Shown: positions 34,901 to 46,303 of the stretch, piece by piece | How the letters are laid out: each line of letters begins with the position of its first letter | How positions within the stretch are numbered: the first letter of the stretch is position 1 | Origin: Acanthochlamys bracteata | Lineage: Eukaryota; Streptophyta; Magnoliopsida; Pandanales; Velloziaceae | DNA: 64,000 nt | NCBI GenBank assembly: GCA_019914995.1 | Contig: CM034135.1 | Coordinates: 4,528,501 to 4,592,500, forward strand | Reading direction: 5' to 3' | Program-made: the position numbers and the translations under genes | Notes under the pieces: model-generated | What the model saw: only the letters and a program-made list of their open reading frames with translations | Told to the model about the DNA's origin: nothing | The model's database searches: none

Positions 34901-37575
34901 TGTTTAAAAAAATCTCCACAATGTATTACTTTCTCATTTTCATATATTTTCGAATTAGTTTGAGTAACTTTTCACCAAAATAGAATTTTTTATATTTTTG
35001 TTGAATTAGAGTTAGCAAAAAACTATGTTGAACATATTCATTTATATGGTAGATAACAATCAAGCACTTGAGTGATAAATTAGAATCGAATCTCTAAAAT
35101 TTTCTTATATGATTTTGCCGTCATCACAAAGATGCAGCAAACTTCTCGATATTTTCCCTTTTTTAGTTAATCCTATTTTTATTGTCGATTTAACCATCTC
35201 GTTTCAGGTAAGCCATCAGGAGGCACTAACTCATGATTACTCCATGATATGTTGCTTTAAATGAAGTAGTGGTAACAAACATGCCATACTACATGCTCTC
35301 AGCTATCTCACTTAGCTGGCTATTTCAAGGTCGCTAAGAGTATTCAGACCATTCCTCATTGCATGTCTAACAGAAAGTTCAGCATCCGTATTACCTGAAA
35401 AGAAGCACGATTATTGCAAGAATCATCATAGAAGATGAATTGCCAACCGCAAGGAAAACAGGAAGTGTTGTTGCACAAGGAGACAGCGCAGGAATGAGAA
35501 CAAGACCTGCCACAGCCATCTTCTCCATTGGGTGGTTGTGGGAATGGCCATGTCCACCTTTTCCACAAAAATAGAGCAATACATAAGTTCCTCCAAGTAT
35601 TATTAGAAGTAGAGAAGCCAGTTTATGCACAGTTTCCTCCCCAGCAATGGTGTTTGCCATGGTGATAGCAGCTATACCGAGAAGTGAGGTTGAAATCACA
35701 TGCAAGACTGCTCCAAATGCAGCTGCAGATTAATTAATAAGTCAGGTTAAGATCGTCATATGGTATTATCACAGAGCTTTTACGGAGATTAATTTCCAAG
35801 AAGACAACACGAACAGCTAATCATGATTTCTCTAAAAGAAAGGCTAATCGTTCAATATTGAAGGTCCATAGCAGGCAAGGCATAAAAGTAGAGCATAATC
35901 TTGTACTGGCACCAAGCAGTTGTCACTAGAAGGTGGACCATTTGTAATTTGCAAAAGTCATTCTTGTACAAATAAGATAAGGGACTACATTGCCCATACT
36001 GTGCTAATCCCCACTTCTAAAATATTTAATAAAATGGGATAAACAAGATGAATCAAGGTATAACCAGCTAAAATGATATGTGGGGGTAAAACATCCAAAA
36101 CAAGAGAGGGACAACGTCAAAACTTGCTAGTCCTTATATGCTTCAAACTGCCATACAATACTAGTCACAAGTTTGAAATTAACGAGATCACATCTAGCTA
36201 ATATGGTAATTTTAGTTTGCTTGACAAAAAATATCATCTCATACCGGAACATATATTTATACAGGAAGATGCACATCTGCAACAATTTTGCCACAGAAAG
36301 AAAGAACCTAGTTAAATTAGCTGTAATCTCCTCCATGCTCAGAATTTTAAGATCTAGTGCATGATGCTGTACAATTTCTTTTCTTTATAATCTCGAGAGT
36401 TCACATAGATCTGAGACAGGTAATAGATTCACTCAAACCCAAACAGCTAACGTTAGATCTCATTCCTTTCATAAAAATGCTTTACAGTTACCATTATGTA
36501 ACCTAGTAACCTGCTACTTTCAATCCCTTTTGCTATTACTATTGCATAACCTTGACTACCCATAAAACTTTGAGTCCCTGTACGAACCCTATGAACTCCA
36601 CCCTTTTTGAAATCCACTATTTATCTTAAGCACCCATTCCTGGGGGTGTATCTCACCACATTTCTAATGCCCATCAAAGAGAGAATAGAAAAAATAGAGG
36701 GACTCGAGGAATGATTCATAACACTCATGTTGAAGTTTTTGGCATCAACAATTTACACTAAAGTCCACACCTGCCAAAACTAATTCCAAGACAAAATGAT
36801 CTACTGACTACATTTTGTCATTCTATAAGCACTTGCATTGTTAGCTACCTTGTTGAGCAGCTAAACCTGAATGCTAAACTTTCAGTCCTATTAAGCTCAA
36901 AAGTCCACAGCTGCCAAAAAATCATTCTAGGACAAAATTGACTGCATTTTGTCATTCTATAAGCACTTGCATTGTTAGCTACCTTGTCGAGCAGCTAAAC
37001 TTAATGCTAAACTTTCATTCCTATTAAGCTCATCAGTTCATTCCTTGGGATAATGTCTATACACTCCACCTCGTCGTCCCGAAGAACTCATAATTTTCAT
37101 CGGACATACCACTTTGATAACATAACACAGTAACACCACACTATCTACTCTTGAGTTGAATAGAATTTCTCAATTTTTTATCTCATACAAACATATAGCA
37201 ATAGGAACATCAGAAACATCCATGTAGCTGACCACAAATTCAGTAAAAATGCAAATGCGTTATACGCTTTTGAAACCCAAACACAATCTATAACGATCTA
37301 ATTCAGCCAGAACCATCAAAACTTGTCCACAAACAACATCAAACAAAAAACATCATAAATTCAGTAAAGAAGAAGAAATCAAAGAGATGAACGATAATTG
37401 ATTGATAGATGTAAAACTTACTGACGAGAAGCGTGCGGGAGAGAGTCCATTTCTGAGCACGAGCAACAATTGAGAACGGAAGCCAGTGCGTGGGAATGAA
37501 AGAGTGCAAGAGTGATACCGTCGCTATTCCACCGATAGTGGACGCATCGCCGGCGCTAAAATTCAATCCTACCAT
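28945..37575 (-). CDS. NicO/UreH-like polytopic membrane protein, three exons, 228 aa
   Basis: Three minus-strand exons join in frame: 37575-37422, 35722-35395 and 29149-28945. All junctions are GT-AG and the CDS is 687 nt. The protein starts MVGLNFSAGDAS and has about six hydrophobic segments (roughly residues 14-34, 52-74, 86-104, 119-145, 149-175, 187-205). Metal-ligand-rich spots are H24-x5-H30 in the first segment (LLHSFIPTHWLPF), a loop GHGHSHNHP at 108-116, and a His/Asp-rich tail HDHDGDEHAVGEHIH. This layout resembles the NicO/UreH/HupE group of nickel-cobalt transporters and their plant relatives (CPGF1/CPGF2). Unlike the plastid members it has no obvious transit peptide. The substrate is unknown, and metal transport is inference from the His motifs. 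The second intron is 6.2 kb and filled with a gypsy fossil. The first holds a 140-bp tandem duplication. The start is the first ATG in frame. The longer frame upstream has no ATG. Confidence 0.82.
29401..29494. repeat. Short tandem repeat, about 2.5 units of 35-39 bp
   Basis: TTCAGCCCATTCTTACCATA recurs at 29401, 29440 and 29475 with small changes. It lies in intron 2 of the NicO/UreH-like gene. Confidence 0.8.
29500..30355. other. Intron 2 sequence, nothing recognised
   Basis: This is intronic DNA of the NicO/UreH-like gene. Apart from a short (TA) run near 29863-29880 no feature stands out. Confidence 0.4.
30360..34300 (+). mobile_element. Gypsy-type retroelement fossil inside intron 2
   Basis: Two diverged direct copies of about 600 bp (about 30380-30985 and 33660-34290) share GTTAGGTAAAGAAGAA, GGCTTTGTTATA, CTACCGAAGCTCTT-like and CAAATGTTCCGCA-like text in the same order. 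They look like parts of an LTR pair. Just after the first copy, plus-strand text with a DLGASINLMP protease signature (about 31020-31060) matches Athila/Tat-like gypsy polyproteins. A polypurine-tract-like AAGCTTAGGGGGAATGG lies at about 32649-32665. Reverse transcriptase and integrase were not recognised. The element is heavily broken and looks old, being much more diverged than the other two gypsy fossils. It points opposite to the host gene. Confidence 0.62.
33527..33684. repeat. Two-unit tandem repeat
   Basis: TTTGCAGGTATATGATAAAC and its near-copy (33622-33684) each run on into ATATAATTATACATGTT-like text. The pair sits at the left edge of the second long direct repeat of the intronic fossil. 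Confidence 0.7.
34301..35394. other. Intron 2 sequence, nothing recognised
   Basis: This is AT-rich intronic DNA between the gypsy fossil and exon 2 of the NicO/UreH-like gene. Confidence 0.4.
36761..37033. repeat. Tandem duplication of about 140 bp in intron 1
   Basis: Units 36761-36900 and 36901-37033 share AAGTCCACA-CTGCCAAAA, then TTTTGTCATTCTATAAGCAC and GTTAGCTACCTTGT-GAGCAG. Few differences are visible, so the duplication is fairly recent. Confidence 0.88.
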
Positions 37576-38141
37576 TTCTAACAACAAAAATTCACCGACT
37601 CTATTTCATTCCATAGATCAATCGATAGAGTTCGATTTGTGGAGAGTTGAAGAAGCTCTGCAAAAATCTGCCACTGAAATTTCAATTGAGAGAGAGAGAC
37701 AGAGATCGTTGTTGTTAAAGAATACTGTTGAAGAATGTATTCAATTACGTGTTCTATTTGTTGTATATACTGTTGAAGAATGTATCCAATTAAACTATTA
37801 GGGCTTATTTCAAATATACCGAAAATTTCAATTTCTTCGATCAAATTTTGAGTTCAACCATTTTACGTATTTTAATTTTTATTCTGAACTCCATTTTTAT
37901 TTTTACTCTGAACTTCACTTCTATCAAGATTTAACTTCAAACTTTACTTCACTTATTTCAAATCACTTCGAACTTTGCTTCTATCGAACTCTACTTTTAG
38001 AAATTTCAGTTTCGCGAAAATCAGTTATATGTATTTTAAACACGCTCTTAATATTTAACACAAAATATAAGAATGAGTAAGTAGACTAAACAATACGTCA
38101 GCTTTGTTACATTGCAAAAAACTTTTGGAATTGAGAATTGA
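37576..38141. other. Upstream region of the NicO/UreH-like gene
   Basis: It holds two short repeats of CTGTTGAAGAATGTAT (37724 and 37770). A MITE-like stretch at 37800-38050 is rich in GAACTTCACTT-type motifs and ends AAACACGCTC, similar in style to 60415-60668. Confidence 0.4.
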
Positions 38142-38149
38142 TTTGAGAT

Positions 38150-39042
38150 TAGGAGTGGCATATGATCCAATCTGAAAATTCAATCCGAAATTGTCGCATT
38201 TAATTAGGATTAGAATTAGAAAATTTGATTCGTACAAATATATGAGTTGGATTAGAGTTGAACGAATTTAATCCGGTTATTAAGTGAGTCGATTTAGGTC
38301 GACCTGAAATTGATCCACCAATTCAAATTGCTATTTCCTGAAGAACTCTTTTCTGATTTTTCTTTACCGTATAATAAAATTTTGACAATAAAAATAATCA
38401 TTAATAGTAATTATAAATTATTAAATTATATTATATTTATAATTAATTGTTTATTTTCATGTCTTAATAAAGTAGTATAAGATGAGAATTATAATATTAT
38501 CGAAAATATTACTATGTAATATTTTTTTAATGATGAATTTGAATTTTGTATAAAAATTTTTATCAAAATTTTGTTAGATAATTATATCAAAATTTTTATC
38601 AAAATTATTAGTATGTTTTATAATCATAAAATTTTAACTATCACCACATATTTTAAATATATATATATATATATTTTTTTTTTTTTAAATTGTAAGGACC
38701 AGTGAAGATATTAAAAAATGCATATTTTGACGGACACTCATCATATCTCTTCATTAAGAATATCGTGCACTTCACTCCAACTGATTTTATAATTTCACTC
38801 AAACTTAAAAGTGTAGAAATAAATTAATAATTTTAATTATTAAGCAGATTTAAATTTGACCCGGTTATTGAATAGGTTGGGTTAAGATTGACAATTTTGA
38901 CCTGTATAAATTTATGGGTTGGATTAAAATTAACAATTTTGACCTATAAAAATTTTGAATTGGGTTAGGATTGAACGAATTTAACTCGACTATTAAATGA
39001 ATCAACCCGATACTAACCTACCAATCTAAATTGTCACCCATA
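38150..39042. mobile_element. hAT-type MITE, copy 2, with 8-bp target duplication
   Basis: The inverted ends are TAGGAGTGGCA at the left and TGTCACCCATA at the right (reverse complement TATGGGTGACA). The 8-bp flanks are TTTGAGAT (38142-38149) and ATTGAGGT (39043-39050), matching 6 of 8, as expected for an aged hAT insertion. It shares subterminal repeats and the GCATATTTTGACGGACAC block with 17260-17980. It inserted at what appears to be the 3' end of a second U2 gene. Confidence 0.78.
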
Positions 39043-39050
39043 ATTGAGGT

Positions 39051-39430
39051 GTACCGTCGTGCAGTAATGCAACGCATTGGCTCGATCAAGCAGTTCGATA
39101 ATGGCCATTTGTCTCGTGAATAATAATAAGATAAAATTACTCCAACCTTATCACATCGGACTTCTATTATATTTCTTAAAATAAAATATAAAATTATTTT
39201 TTGACATATTTGGTACTAAAATAATTTTTTATTAAATAAAATAAAATTGAAATTTATAAGAAATGGTGAAAAAAGAACACAAAACCACGTGTATATTTTT
39301 AGATGTTTATGTTCAGATTAGGCTGACCAACCTAATTACTAAGACGGGCTAATTCAACCTAACCAATTTACAATGTATGGTTCGATTCGGCCGTATTTGT
39401 ATGCAAGCTACTATTGCGGGCTCACTTAGT
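39051..39430 (-). pseudogene. Degenerate U2 snRNA copy, split
   Basis: The part at 39058-39081 (CGTGCAGTAATGCAACGCAT on plus) matches the 3' stem-loop of the U2 gene at 46319-46342 in 22 of 24 bases. The part at 39403-39426 (GCAAGCTACTATTGCGGGCT) matches 46363-46386 in 21 of 24. Order and strand are the same. The two parts are 20 bases apart in the intact gene and about 320 apart here, so about 300 bp was inserted. The left flank beyond the MITE (AATTGAGAATTG, about 38127-38138) also resembles the 3' flank of the intact gene (AATTAAGAATTG). The 5' half with the branch-site-pairing region is not found, so it cannot be functional. Confidence 0.65.
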
Positions 39431-40476
39431 ACGGTTCATGGGCGGCGTTTGGCAGTGCATTGGAGAAATTTTCGTTCTCCAAACGCACTACATAGGGATA
39501 CAAGCGTATGGGTTAGGTGTGTTTCAAATGCAGCTTACCCAAAACACAGCTTGAAAGAAACGCTACTCAGCCTAAATAAATAATAAATTTTAATCTCAAC
39601 TAATATTTATAGAAATACCAGTATATAATTATTGCAGTGAAGAACCCTAACCCACTGTCCCTTCCGTTCACAGCGTTAGTATTTTCTTTCAATCTAACAA
39701 CACCATACATTGAGAAGTTTGTTGAATGTAGATCTCCTCTCCCATTCGAGATGAAGCCAACATCACTGTTCTCTCCTTCTCCTTACAGTAGGAATCTTCT
39801 TTATTTGTACTCTTTATTTATTTTTTTCTTTTATTTCTCCTTCTTGATCTTTGTGAATTTGTAAGAGTTTGTGGTGGATCTGGATAGATTTGAGAATTAT
39901 TTTTATTAAAAGCACAATTTTTTCGCAGATCTTTATTTATTCCATGATCTTTGTTGTTGTTTTTTTTTTGTTATTCTTATTATTTTGTAGTTGTTTGAAC
40001 TGGATTTACTCTCGTGAGATCAGAAAATTCGCACTATTTTTCTTTAGTGAGTTCTAGATTTTTTAGTTGTGTTGTTTGGTTCGATTTGATTTCTTGTTAA
40101 TTCTTTTTAGTTGTTGTGGTGTGCTATTCTTCTTCAGTGTTCTCTCAAACTACATTGGCAAGATTGACTCCTGAGAAGTCAACCTGTCAAAATCTACCTT
40201 CAAGAACTTGTAGTATAAGAATCTTGGTTAGTCGGTTGTGTTAAAGATTCGGTATGGTTCACTCTATACATGAGTTCCTGTGTGTCTGTTGATGTTGGAG
40301 AGAACAACTATTTGTTTGAAGTATTAACTTCATTAAGTTTTGCAGTATTTGGTATTGTGGCAATTTCTCTGTTTTGCCAATAATTTACGTTATTTAGTTT
40401 TCTTCCAACTTTATCGAACAACTTCTTCTTAATTAATATTTTTATTTTCTATTTTTGTTTACTATTTTTTTTCTTC
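39431..40476. other. Intergenic, leader-like sequence but no gene recognised
   Basis: A small palindrome (GTGCATTGGAGAAATTTTCG then CTCCAAACGCAC, 39449-39491) looks like a MITE end. The part at 39640-39790 is pyrimidine-rich with an ATG at 39751 (MKPTSLFSPSPYS) and a possible donor, but no continuation could be found. Confidence 0.35.
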
Positions 40477-41781
40477 TGTAGTTCAATCCTGCATATTCAA
40501 CTCAAGAAGGAAGAGGTGAATTGAGTTGATAAAACAAAACTTAAAACTTTTTTTAAATAAAGTAGTTTCAGTTTAGTCGACTGGACGCAAATAGAGAGCT
40601 AAAACAGAGTGTTCAATATAAAGTGCCTGGTTGTTAGAAAATATCAGACAGAAGATATTTAAAATAAAATTATACTACTACACAAATATTTAACATAGTT
40701 CAGCAAGTGAATTGCCTATATCTACAATCACTCAAGTTGAGTGAAATTCATTGTTCTTGACTGTAAAACTACAATATCTTACCACTGTGATATGACAAGC
40801 ACAACTCTACCGGTTCACTCCTCAAGCTGAATCAACAGAAGTTACTCAGGGTATTAAATATTGCAGAACTTATACTTATGACACGACCAGTCATACTAAC
40901 AAAAGCTTCCACAAGCTACTTGCTCTCAAGTGCAGAATGCACTTACAAACTTTTATGAAAATTAAAAACTCAGGTTGCAACTCAGGATCTATCTCACGCA
41001 TGCAAGTTGACAGATTGAGTGAAGTGAGAAGATCAAACTGGAAGCCAGATATGAGAATGAAATTTCTAAGATTCTTGGCTTCGGTTGGAGCAGAGAATTT
41101 TCACTTTCCTTGAAAAACTTTGTGGCTTATTGCTCTCTACCCGTTACAGTTCTGTTTCATATTTTATATGTGTATTCTTTACAAGTTGGCTGCCGTTTGA
41201 AAATTTTCCGTTGCCTTTCTCCTTCACGATCTTCAAGACATTATCTTCAGCGCGTGTTATTCGATCTTCAAATTTGCCCATTAAGCTACTCTAAGTGATA
41301 ACCGATTTAGAGTGATGGGATCTTTACCGAATCGTACATTTTCATTTAATTCGTCATCCTTAGAAATGATTTGATGTGTATCTTCATTTTCATTGTAATT
41401 AATGCTCGCGGGCAGCAGTGCGCTCTTCTTCTCTTCAGCTGATAATTTTGATTTTATGGCCCCTAGTGTTGTGTCTTGGCGTGTGTGGGTCGGATCAGAT
41501 TTTGACACATTGTTTTAGCTCAATTTCTTGTATTAAGCATCAATGTAATCGACTGTTGTTTCCTATTTATTTTCTCTGATCCAGCTGGGTGATTTCTGTT
41601 TCCTCATTCTTCAGTGTGCTTCTTCCTATAAAATAACTGGCTGTTTTATGACTAGATTATACTAGTGCTGACAGAATCCTCTTATGCTTATTTCAATAAC
41701 TGAGATTAAATCATTAGCATTTTATAAACAATAATTCTTCATGTTTGTGATCATCAAAACATATTTTTAGCATTTCCAACA
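40477..41781 (-). mobile_element. Solo LTR (1.31 kb) with perfect 5-bp target duplication
   Basis: The ends are TGTAGTTCAATCCTGC and ATTTCCAACA, flanked by TCTTC at 40472-40476 and TCTTC at 41782-41786. No internal domain or second LTR is present, so this is an LTR left by recombination. It is a shorter relative of the solo LTR at 64-1697. LTR direction is taken as minus by comparison with that copy. The perfect duplication fits a younger age than the copy at 64-1697, though five bases are weak evidence. Confidence 0.8.
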
Positions 41782-42900
41782 TCTTCTATTGTGTTTTATT
41801 TAGAATTTGGCAAAATATCGTGAGAGAATTTTATTGGTAAGCTAATGTGGATGATGAGTTGGATAATAAAATTTTATCATTATTAAGAATAGGATAGGTT
41901 TTGTTCGAGTAATTAAACCTGCATATGATTACAAATTTGGACTTGTTTCACATTTTTTTCTGCTAAAACTTATTTTTATAGGTCACTTTGCTTAGATTAG
42001 TTTTGGTTTTAAAAGAAAAGGTACAGAATTTCATCGTCCCAAGTTTAGTGTTTTTTGGATTAATAAAATCTAGTTATCTTTTGGAATTTTGTTTGTCTAA
42101 CCATAAACTGTAATGTTGTTTACATTGATTTCTTTCTATTTTATTTGTGTGGTAGAGTATGTTGTTACCATTGTTATGTCAATGAGTTTAGTTTAATTTT
42201 GATTATGGTAAAATATTTTATTAGTAATTTGTTGTTTGCATTGTCAGTATTATGAATTTAGGTTTGGCATGTGCTTGAAAATTTGTCTTTCATAAAGCTA
42301 GTGATTTCGTGCCTACGCCAAAGAAAAAGTTTCTTATGTCATTCTTGAAGTTGTTTATTAGTCAATTCTAGGGATACTTTTGCTGACTCATAGCTAGATT
42401 TTCCATTTTCAAATAAGAATAACTCTCTGCAGAAGTTCAGTGTTTTTTGGTTTTTTTTTCCTTTAACAAGGTCTGGTTTTGAACTTCAAAATTGTTTCTG
42501 AAAGTAGTTATTCTAGTTGCAGATGGTTTGAATTTGTTTTTACTAAAAAAGCTGTCTTCAGTTGCAGCTAACAACTATCTACTGAAAATATTTTTTCTTA
42601 AAATTATGGTTGAAGGAATATTGTGCTTAGATGTTATGTTTTTAAAGTAATCTTTTGGTGATCTGTAATAGTGTGAAGTCTGTACTACTACATTAATTTT
42701 GTTCTCTTTTTCTTTTGTGTTTGGGTGTTTTGTTGCTATGGTAGTCTCTTGAGTTTCATATTTGTACTATATAAAGATAACTAGCTCAACATAACTACGG
42801 TCAGAGAGTTTGTTTGCTTCATAGATAAATAGTTAAATATAAGTCTATAGCTGTGTATTAGAATTATTCTAATTGTTGTGGTGGTAGCTTAGTTATGACA
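41782..42900. other. T-rich intergenic DNA
   Basis: No gene was seen. A phrase GTGCCTACGCCAAAGAAAAA (42309-42328) closely repeats the start of the Harbinger Myb/SANT ORF at about 42940 (ATGCCTACGCCAAAGAAG), so part of that element may be duplicated here. Confidence 0.4.
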
Positions 42901-43870
42901 TCCGAGAGATAAGACTTTTGATTGGATATATGTTATAGATGCCTACGCCAAAGAAGAAGTATCGTAATGAAGTTGCGCATTGGTGAGAGAGTTATTGCAG
43001 AAAGTTGTTGAACTTTCTGAAGAAGAGATACAGAATGGTAATATACTCACAACACATTTCAATACAGAGGATAGGATAATATCCGTCGTGCATTTATTAA
43101 ATACTTTAATATGACATATGACAAATAATAGCTAAAAAATCGTTGGGATAGTATGAAGGCTGATTAGACCCTTTATAAGAAATTAGTATTAGGTGAATCA
43201 GATTAGGGATGAGATGTTGTAAACAACACGATCGTTGCTGATGATGAGTGGTTGCTGTAAAGATTAAGGTACATTAGCTGCTTGCAATTTTATTATTTTG
43301 CTAATTTTTTCTTATTTCATTACTGATTACAAATTTAAGAAGTTTAAAGGTAATGACTTAGCCTAATTTGTGATTGGTACGGTCATCTATTTCAAGATAT
43401 TGTTACATCGGGTCGTAGAAGAAGGTTAGCAGCACAAGTTAGAAAATACTCCCAATCAAGAAGGTTGTGGTAGTGGTGGTGATGCTGTTGGTGATCAACC
43501 ACCACCAGTTGTTGCAACTTTACAGAGGCAAATTTGTTTCATTCGAGCTCGAGGCTTATTGTCAACGCAACAAATAGAAGGAGGTCTTTGCAGGAAAGTT
43601 GGGATTCACTTGTAGAAGTCATAAGTTCAACTGGACGGGCAACCTGTACAGGAGCAAAAGAAGGACCTCCAACCACTCATTAAAGATGCATGCGTGTACT
43701 TAAAGAGATGGCAAGAAATGGAATCGAATAGGACATGAGAACTTAGAGCTATACTACAAATCTTCTCATCAAACCTGATAATCACACAGTCTTTTTGGAG
43801 CAGCCAACCGATGCATGTCGTTTGCATGGTTAGAGTTTAATTATGAGGAATATTTAAGGAGAACATCGTG
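42901..43870 (+). pseudogene. PIF/Harbinger Myb/SANT-like protein gene, decayed
   Basis: Plant Harbinger elements carry, beside the transposase, a Myb/SANT-like DNA-binding protein needed for transposition. Here ATGCCTACGCCAAAGAAGAA at 42940 starts such a frame. Near 43140-43260 scattered frames read WDSMK, LYKKLVLGES and NNTIVADDEW, the typical end of the Myb/SANT domain. A C-terminal region follows (about 43690-43860, LKEMARNGIE, EYLRRTS). Several stops and frameshifts break it. Confidence 0.6.
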
Positions 43871-44159
43871 AGGTAGTGTTATTTGTTTTGTCATGTTGAG
43901 CATATTACCTTTTCTGTATCGTTATGTTTGTTAGTTGTCAGTGTACATTGTGCTTTTTTTTTTCACCTTATTGAACTAGTGTTTTATGTTTAAGAAGAGT
44001 TTAGATAATTAGTGCATTACTTGTCATGAATTAGAATTTGTGTTTTTAATAATATAATCTAAATGAGTATTTATTTAATTCATGAAGTGTCAAAGGTAAT
44101 TTTACTATTTATTTGTGATTGTTTCTTAATTTTGACTGCTATATTTGTATTTGTAGTTA

Positions 44160-45300
44160 AATAGATTCTTTAGATGGATCAGATGGATGTTTGCATGTCT
44201 TCTTTGGATGATCCAATAGATATATGTATGGCTTCATATTCAACTTCTGAAAATGGTAAGAATAAATAACCAACGTGAAGATGGATGGACACAACTCATG
44301 ATACATGCAGGTTGTCGTGCAGCAGCTATATGTGTATATAGCAAATGAAAAGTCAATGCCATACATCTATACGCACATGTCATCAATTTATTTTGGAAAT
44401 AAAATTCACTACTACTCAAATTTTCGTACGAGGAAAGATCTTTTTCAAGTATTCTGCCAATACTTGAAATGCCTATGGTTTACAACCAACTAGATCGACA
44501 GCGGTCGAAAAGAGCGATGCAATATTTCTTTTGACTTGAGCCCACGGCTCTGGAAGTAGATTACTTCAATAGTGTTTAATCATTCGGAAAAAATAATTTT
44601 TAAGCATTTTCGTAGCTGTTAGAAGCTATATTACCATTAGCGAAACATTTAATTAGAGCTCATCCCCAATATAGTGAAGGAGTAATCTACCACAAATCAG
44701 AGAACACACAATATCTTTCGTAATTTCAAGTAAGCGATTAATTTCTCATGCATCGGTGAATATTTCTTATGATGCGAGTAATTATTTTTGTTAGGTTGAA
44801 CATTGAATATTTTATTGCAGGATTGTGTTGGAGCAATCGACGGAACTCATATAAAAGCTATACTACCTCATGCAAAGCAAATACATTATATTGGCCATAA
44901 AAGGTATACTACTTAGAACGTTCTCGCAGTTCGTGATTTTAATATATGCTTTATTTTGTATTGACTGGATGGAAAGAAAGTGCTCACGATACAAAAATAT
45001 TCAATAAAGATTTATATAACCCAGAGCATAACTTTTCTCATCTTTCAGGCAACAAGTATTACTTGGTGGATACCAGTTATGAGCACAGAGTAGATTATAT
45101 GACTCTCTATATAGGTGAAGGCATAAGATTTCATCTTAGCGACTTCCGACGTGCAAGTACAGCTCAGCTACATAAACCAAAGAGTCCAAAAGAAAATGTT
45201 CAACCGACTCTATTCTTCATACAGAGTAGTATTGAATGTACCTTTGGCGTAAAAAAAGCTTGCTTTAAAATTTTAGAATATGCCACCATATCACATTAAC
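44160..45300 (+). pseudogene. PIF/Harbinger transposase (DDE nuclease), decayed
   Basis: The probable start is MDQMDVCMSSLDDPID (44174). An N-terminal helical region is frameshifted (44400-44735). A typical family intron ends in TTATTGCAG at 44820. Exon 2 reads DCVGAIDGTHIKAILPHAKQ, then after a stop and a frameshift LTGWKESAHDTKIFNKD, YYLVDTSYEHR and SSIECTFGVKKACFKILEYA. The three catalytic acids (D in AIDGTH, D in AHDTK, E in IECTFG) are still visible. The longest intact piece is 117 codons (44946-45299). The enzyme is broken. Element ends (TWA target duplications) were not found. Confidence 0.88.
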
Positions 45301-46303
45301 ATTTAACGAGATACTGTCATTGCTAAAATAACAACTCATTAATTTCATCAAAAAACAAAGTGTGTACGGTGATGTGTTCTCAGTAACAGAATGTGAAAGT
45401 TATGTCCTGTCAACTGTAGAAGCATCGTGCAGGTACGCCCAATGTTACGCCTGTAGAGATAAATGCTGATGAAAATATTTCAGACTTGCATTTACATCGC
45501 GACGCTATTGATATAAAAATATCAAATATATGATTATTTGTAACCAATATGACTATTTATTCATACTCTTGTAAATATTTAACAAAAAGATATATTCTTC
45601 TAATAAATACAAGTTCTATATGCATTATATTAAAATATTTTTAAAATTATGAGTGCTTTGATAAATAAATTATACTGAAAAAATATATAATGAAAAATCT
45701 TCTATTAAATAATTTAACTTAAACAAGTATTTATATAAAATAATTTAATTTGAGTCTTTCAATTTTAAAAAAAAAATACAAAGTTATCATATTAAATATA
45801 AAATTCTTTTTTTAATAAGTAATTTATTAAAGAACATGCCATAATAATACATACATTAATAACTATATATCAAAAGATAATTCAATTATTTATATATCTC
45901 TCAATTGAAAAGTATTTTATCCAAAAATACTCCCACACTTTTTAGAAAAGCTATTTTTTTCTCCATTTTTTAAAAGCTACTGTTTTCTTCTCAAAAGTTT
46001 CAGTATAGAAAAGTTTTATATCAAAAGCAATTTCAAACCGTCCCATAAACTACGTTAAGAAACTGATAAGAACAGACTGTTCTGGTTTAAAAATTTCAGC
46101 GGCTTCTGTTATGCGTAAATAATGGCAGCAGATCGTCACCGTTAGAATATGTACGAGTGAGCATTTCATTACTAATGAACGAACAATAGAAAACGTAGCA
46201 ATTCAACTACCACACCATGAACTACATGTAATCTTTCAGCAATTCTATTTTCGTACACATTTTCTCTTAACTTTAAAGAAAAGTTTAAAATTAAGAATTG
46301 GTA
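45301..46303. other. AT-rich flank with MITE-like stretch
   Basis: The part at about 45650-46060 is A/T-rich with arms GAGTGCTTTGATAAATAAAT at the left and AAAAGCAATTTCAAACCGTC at the right, probably an AT-rich MITE. The last 60 bases are the 3' flank of the U2 gene. Confidence 0.4.
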
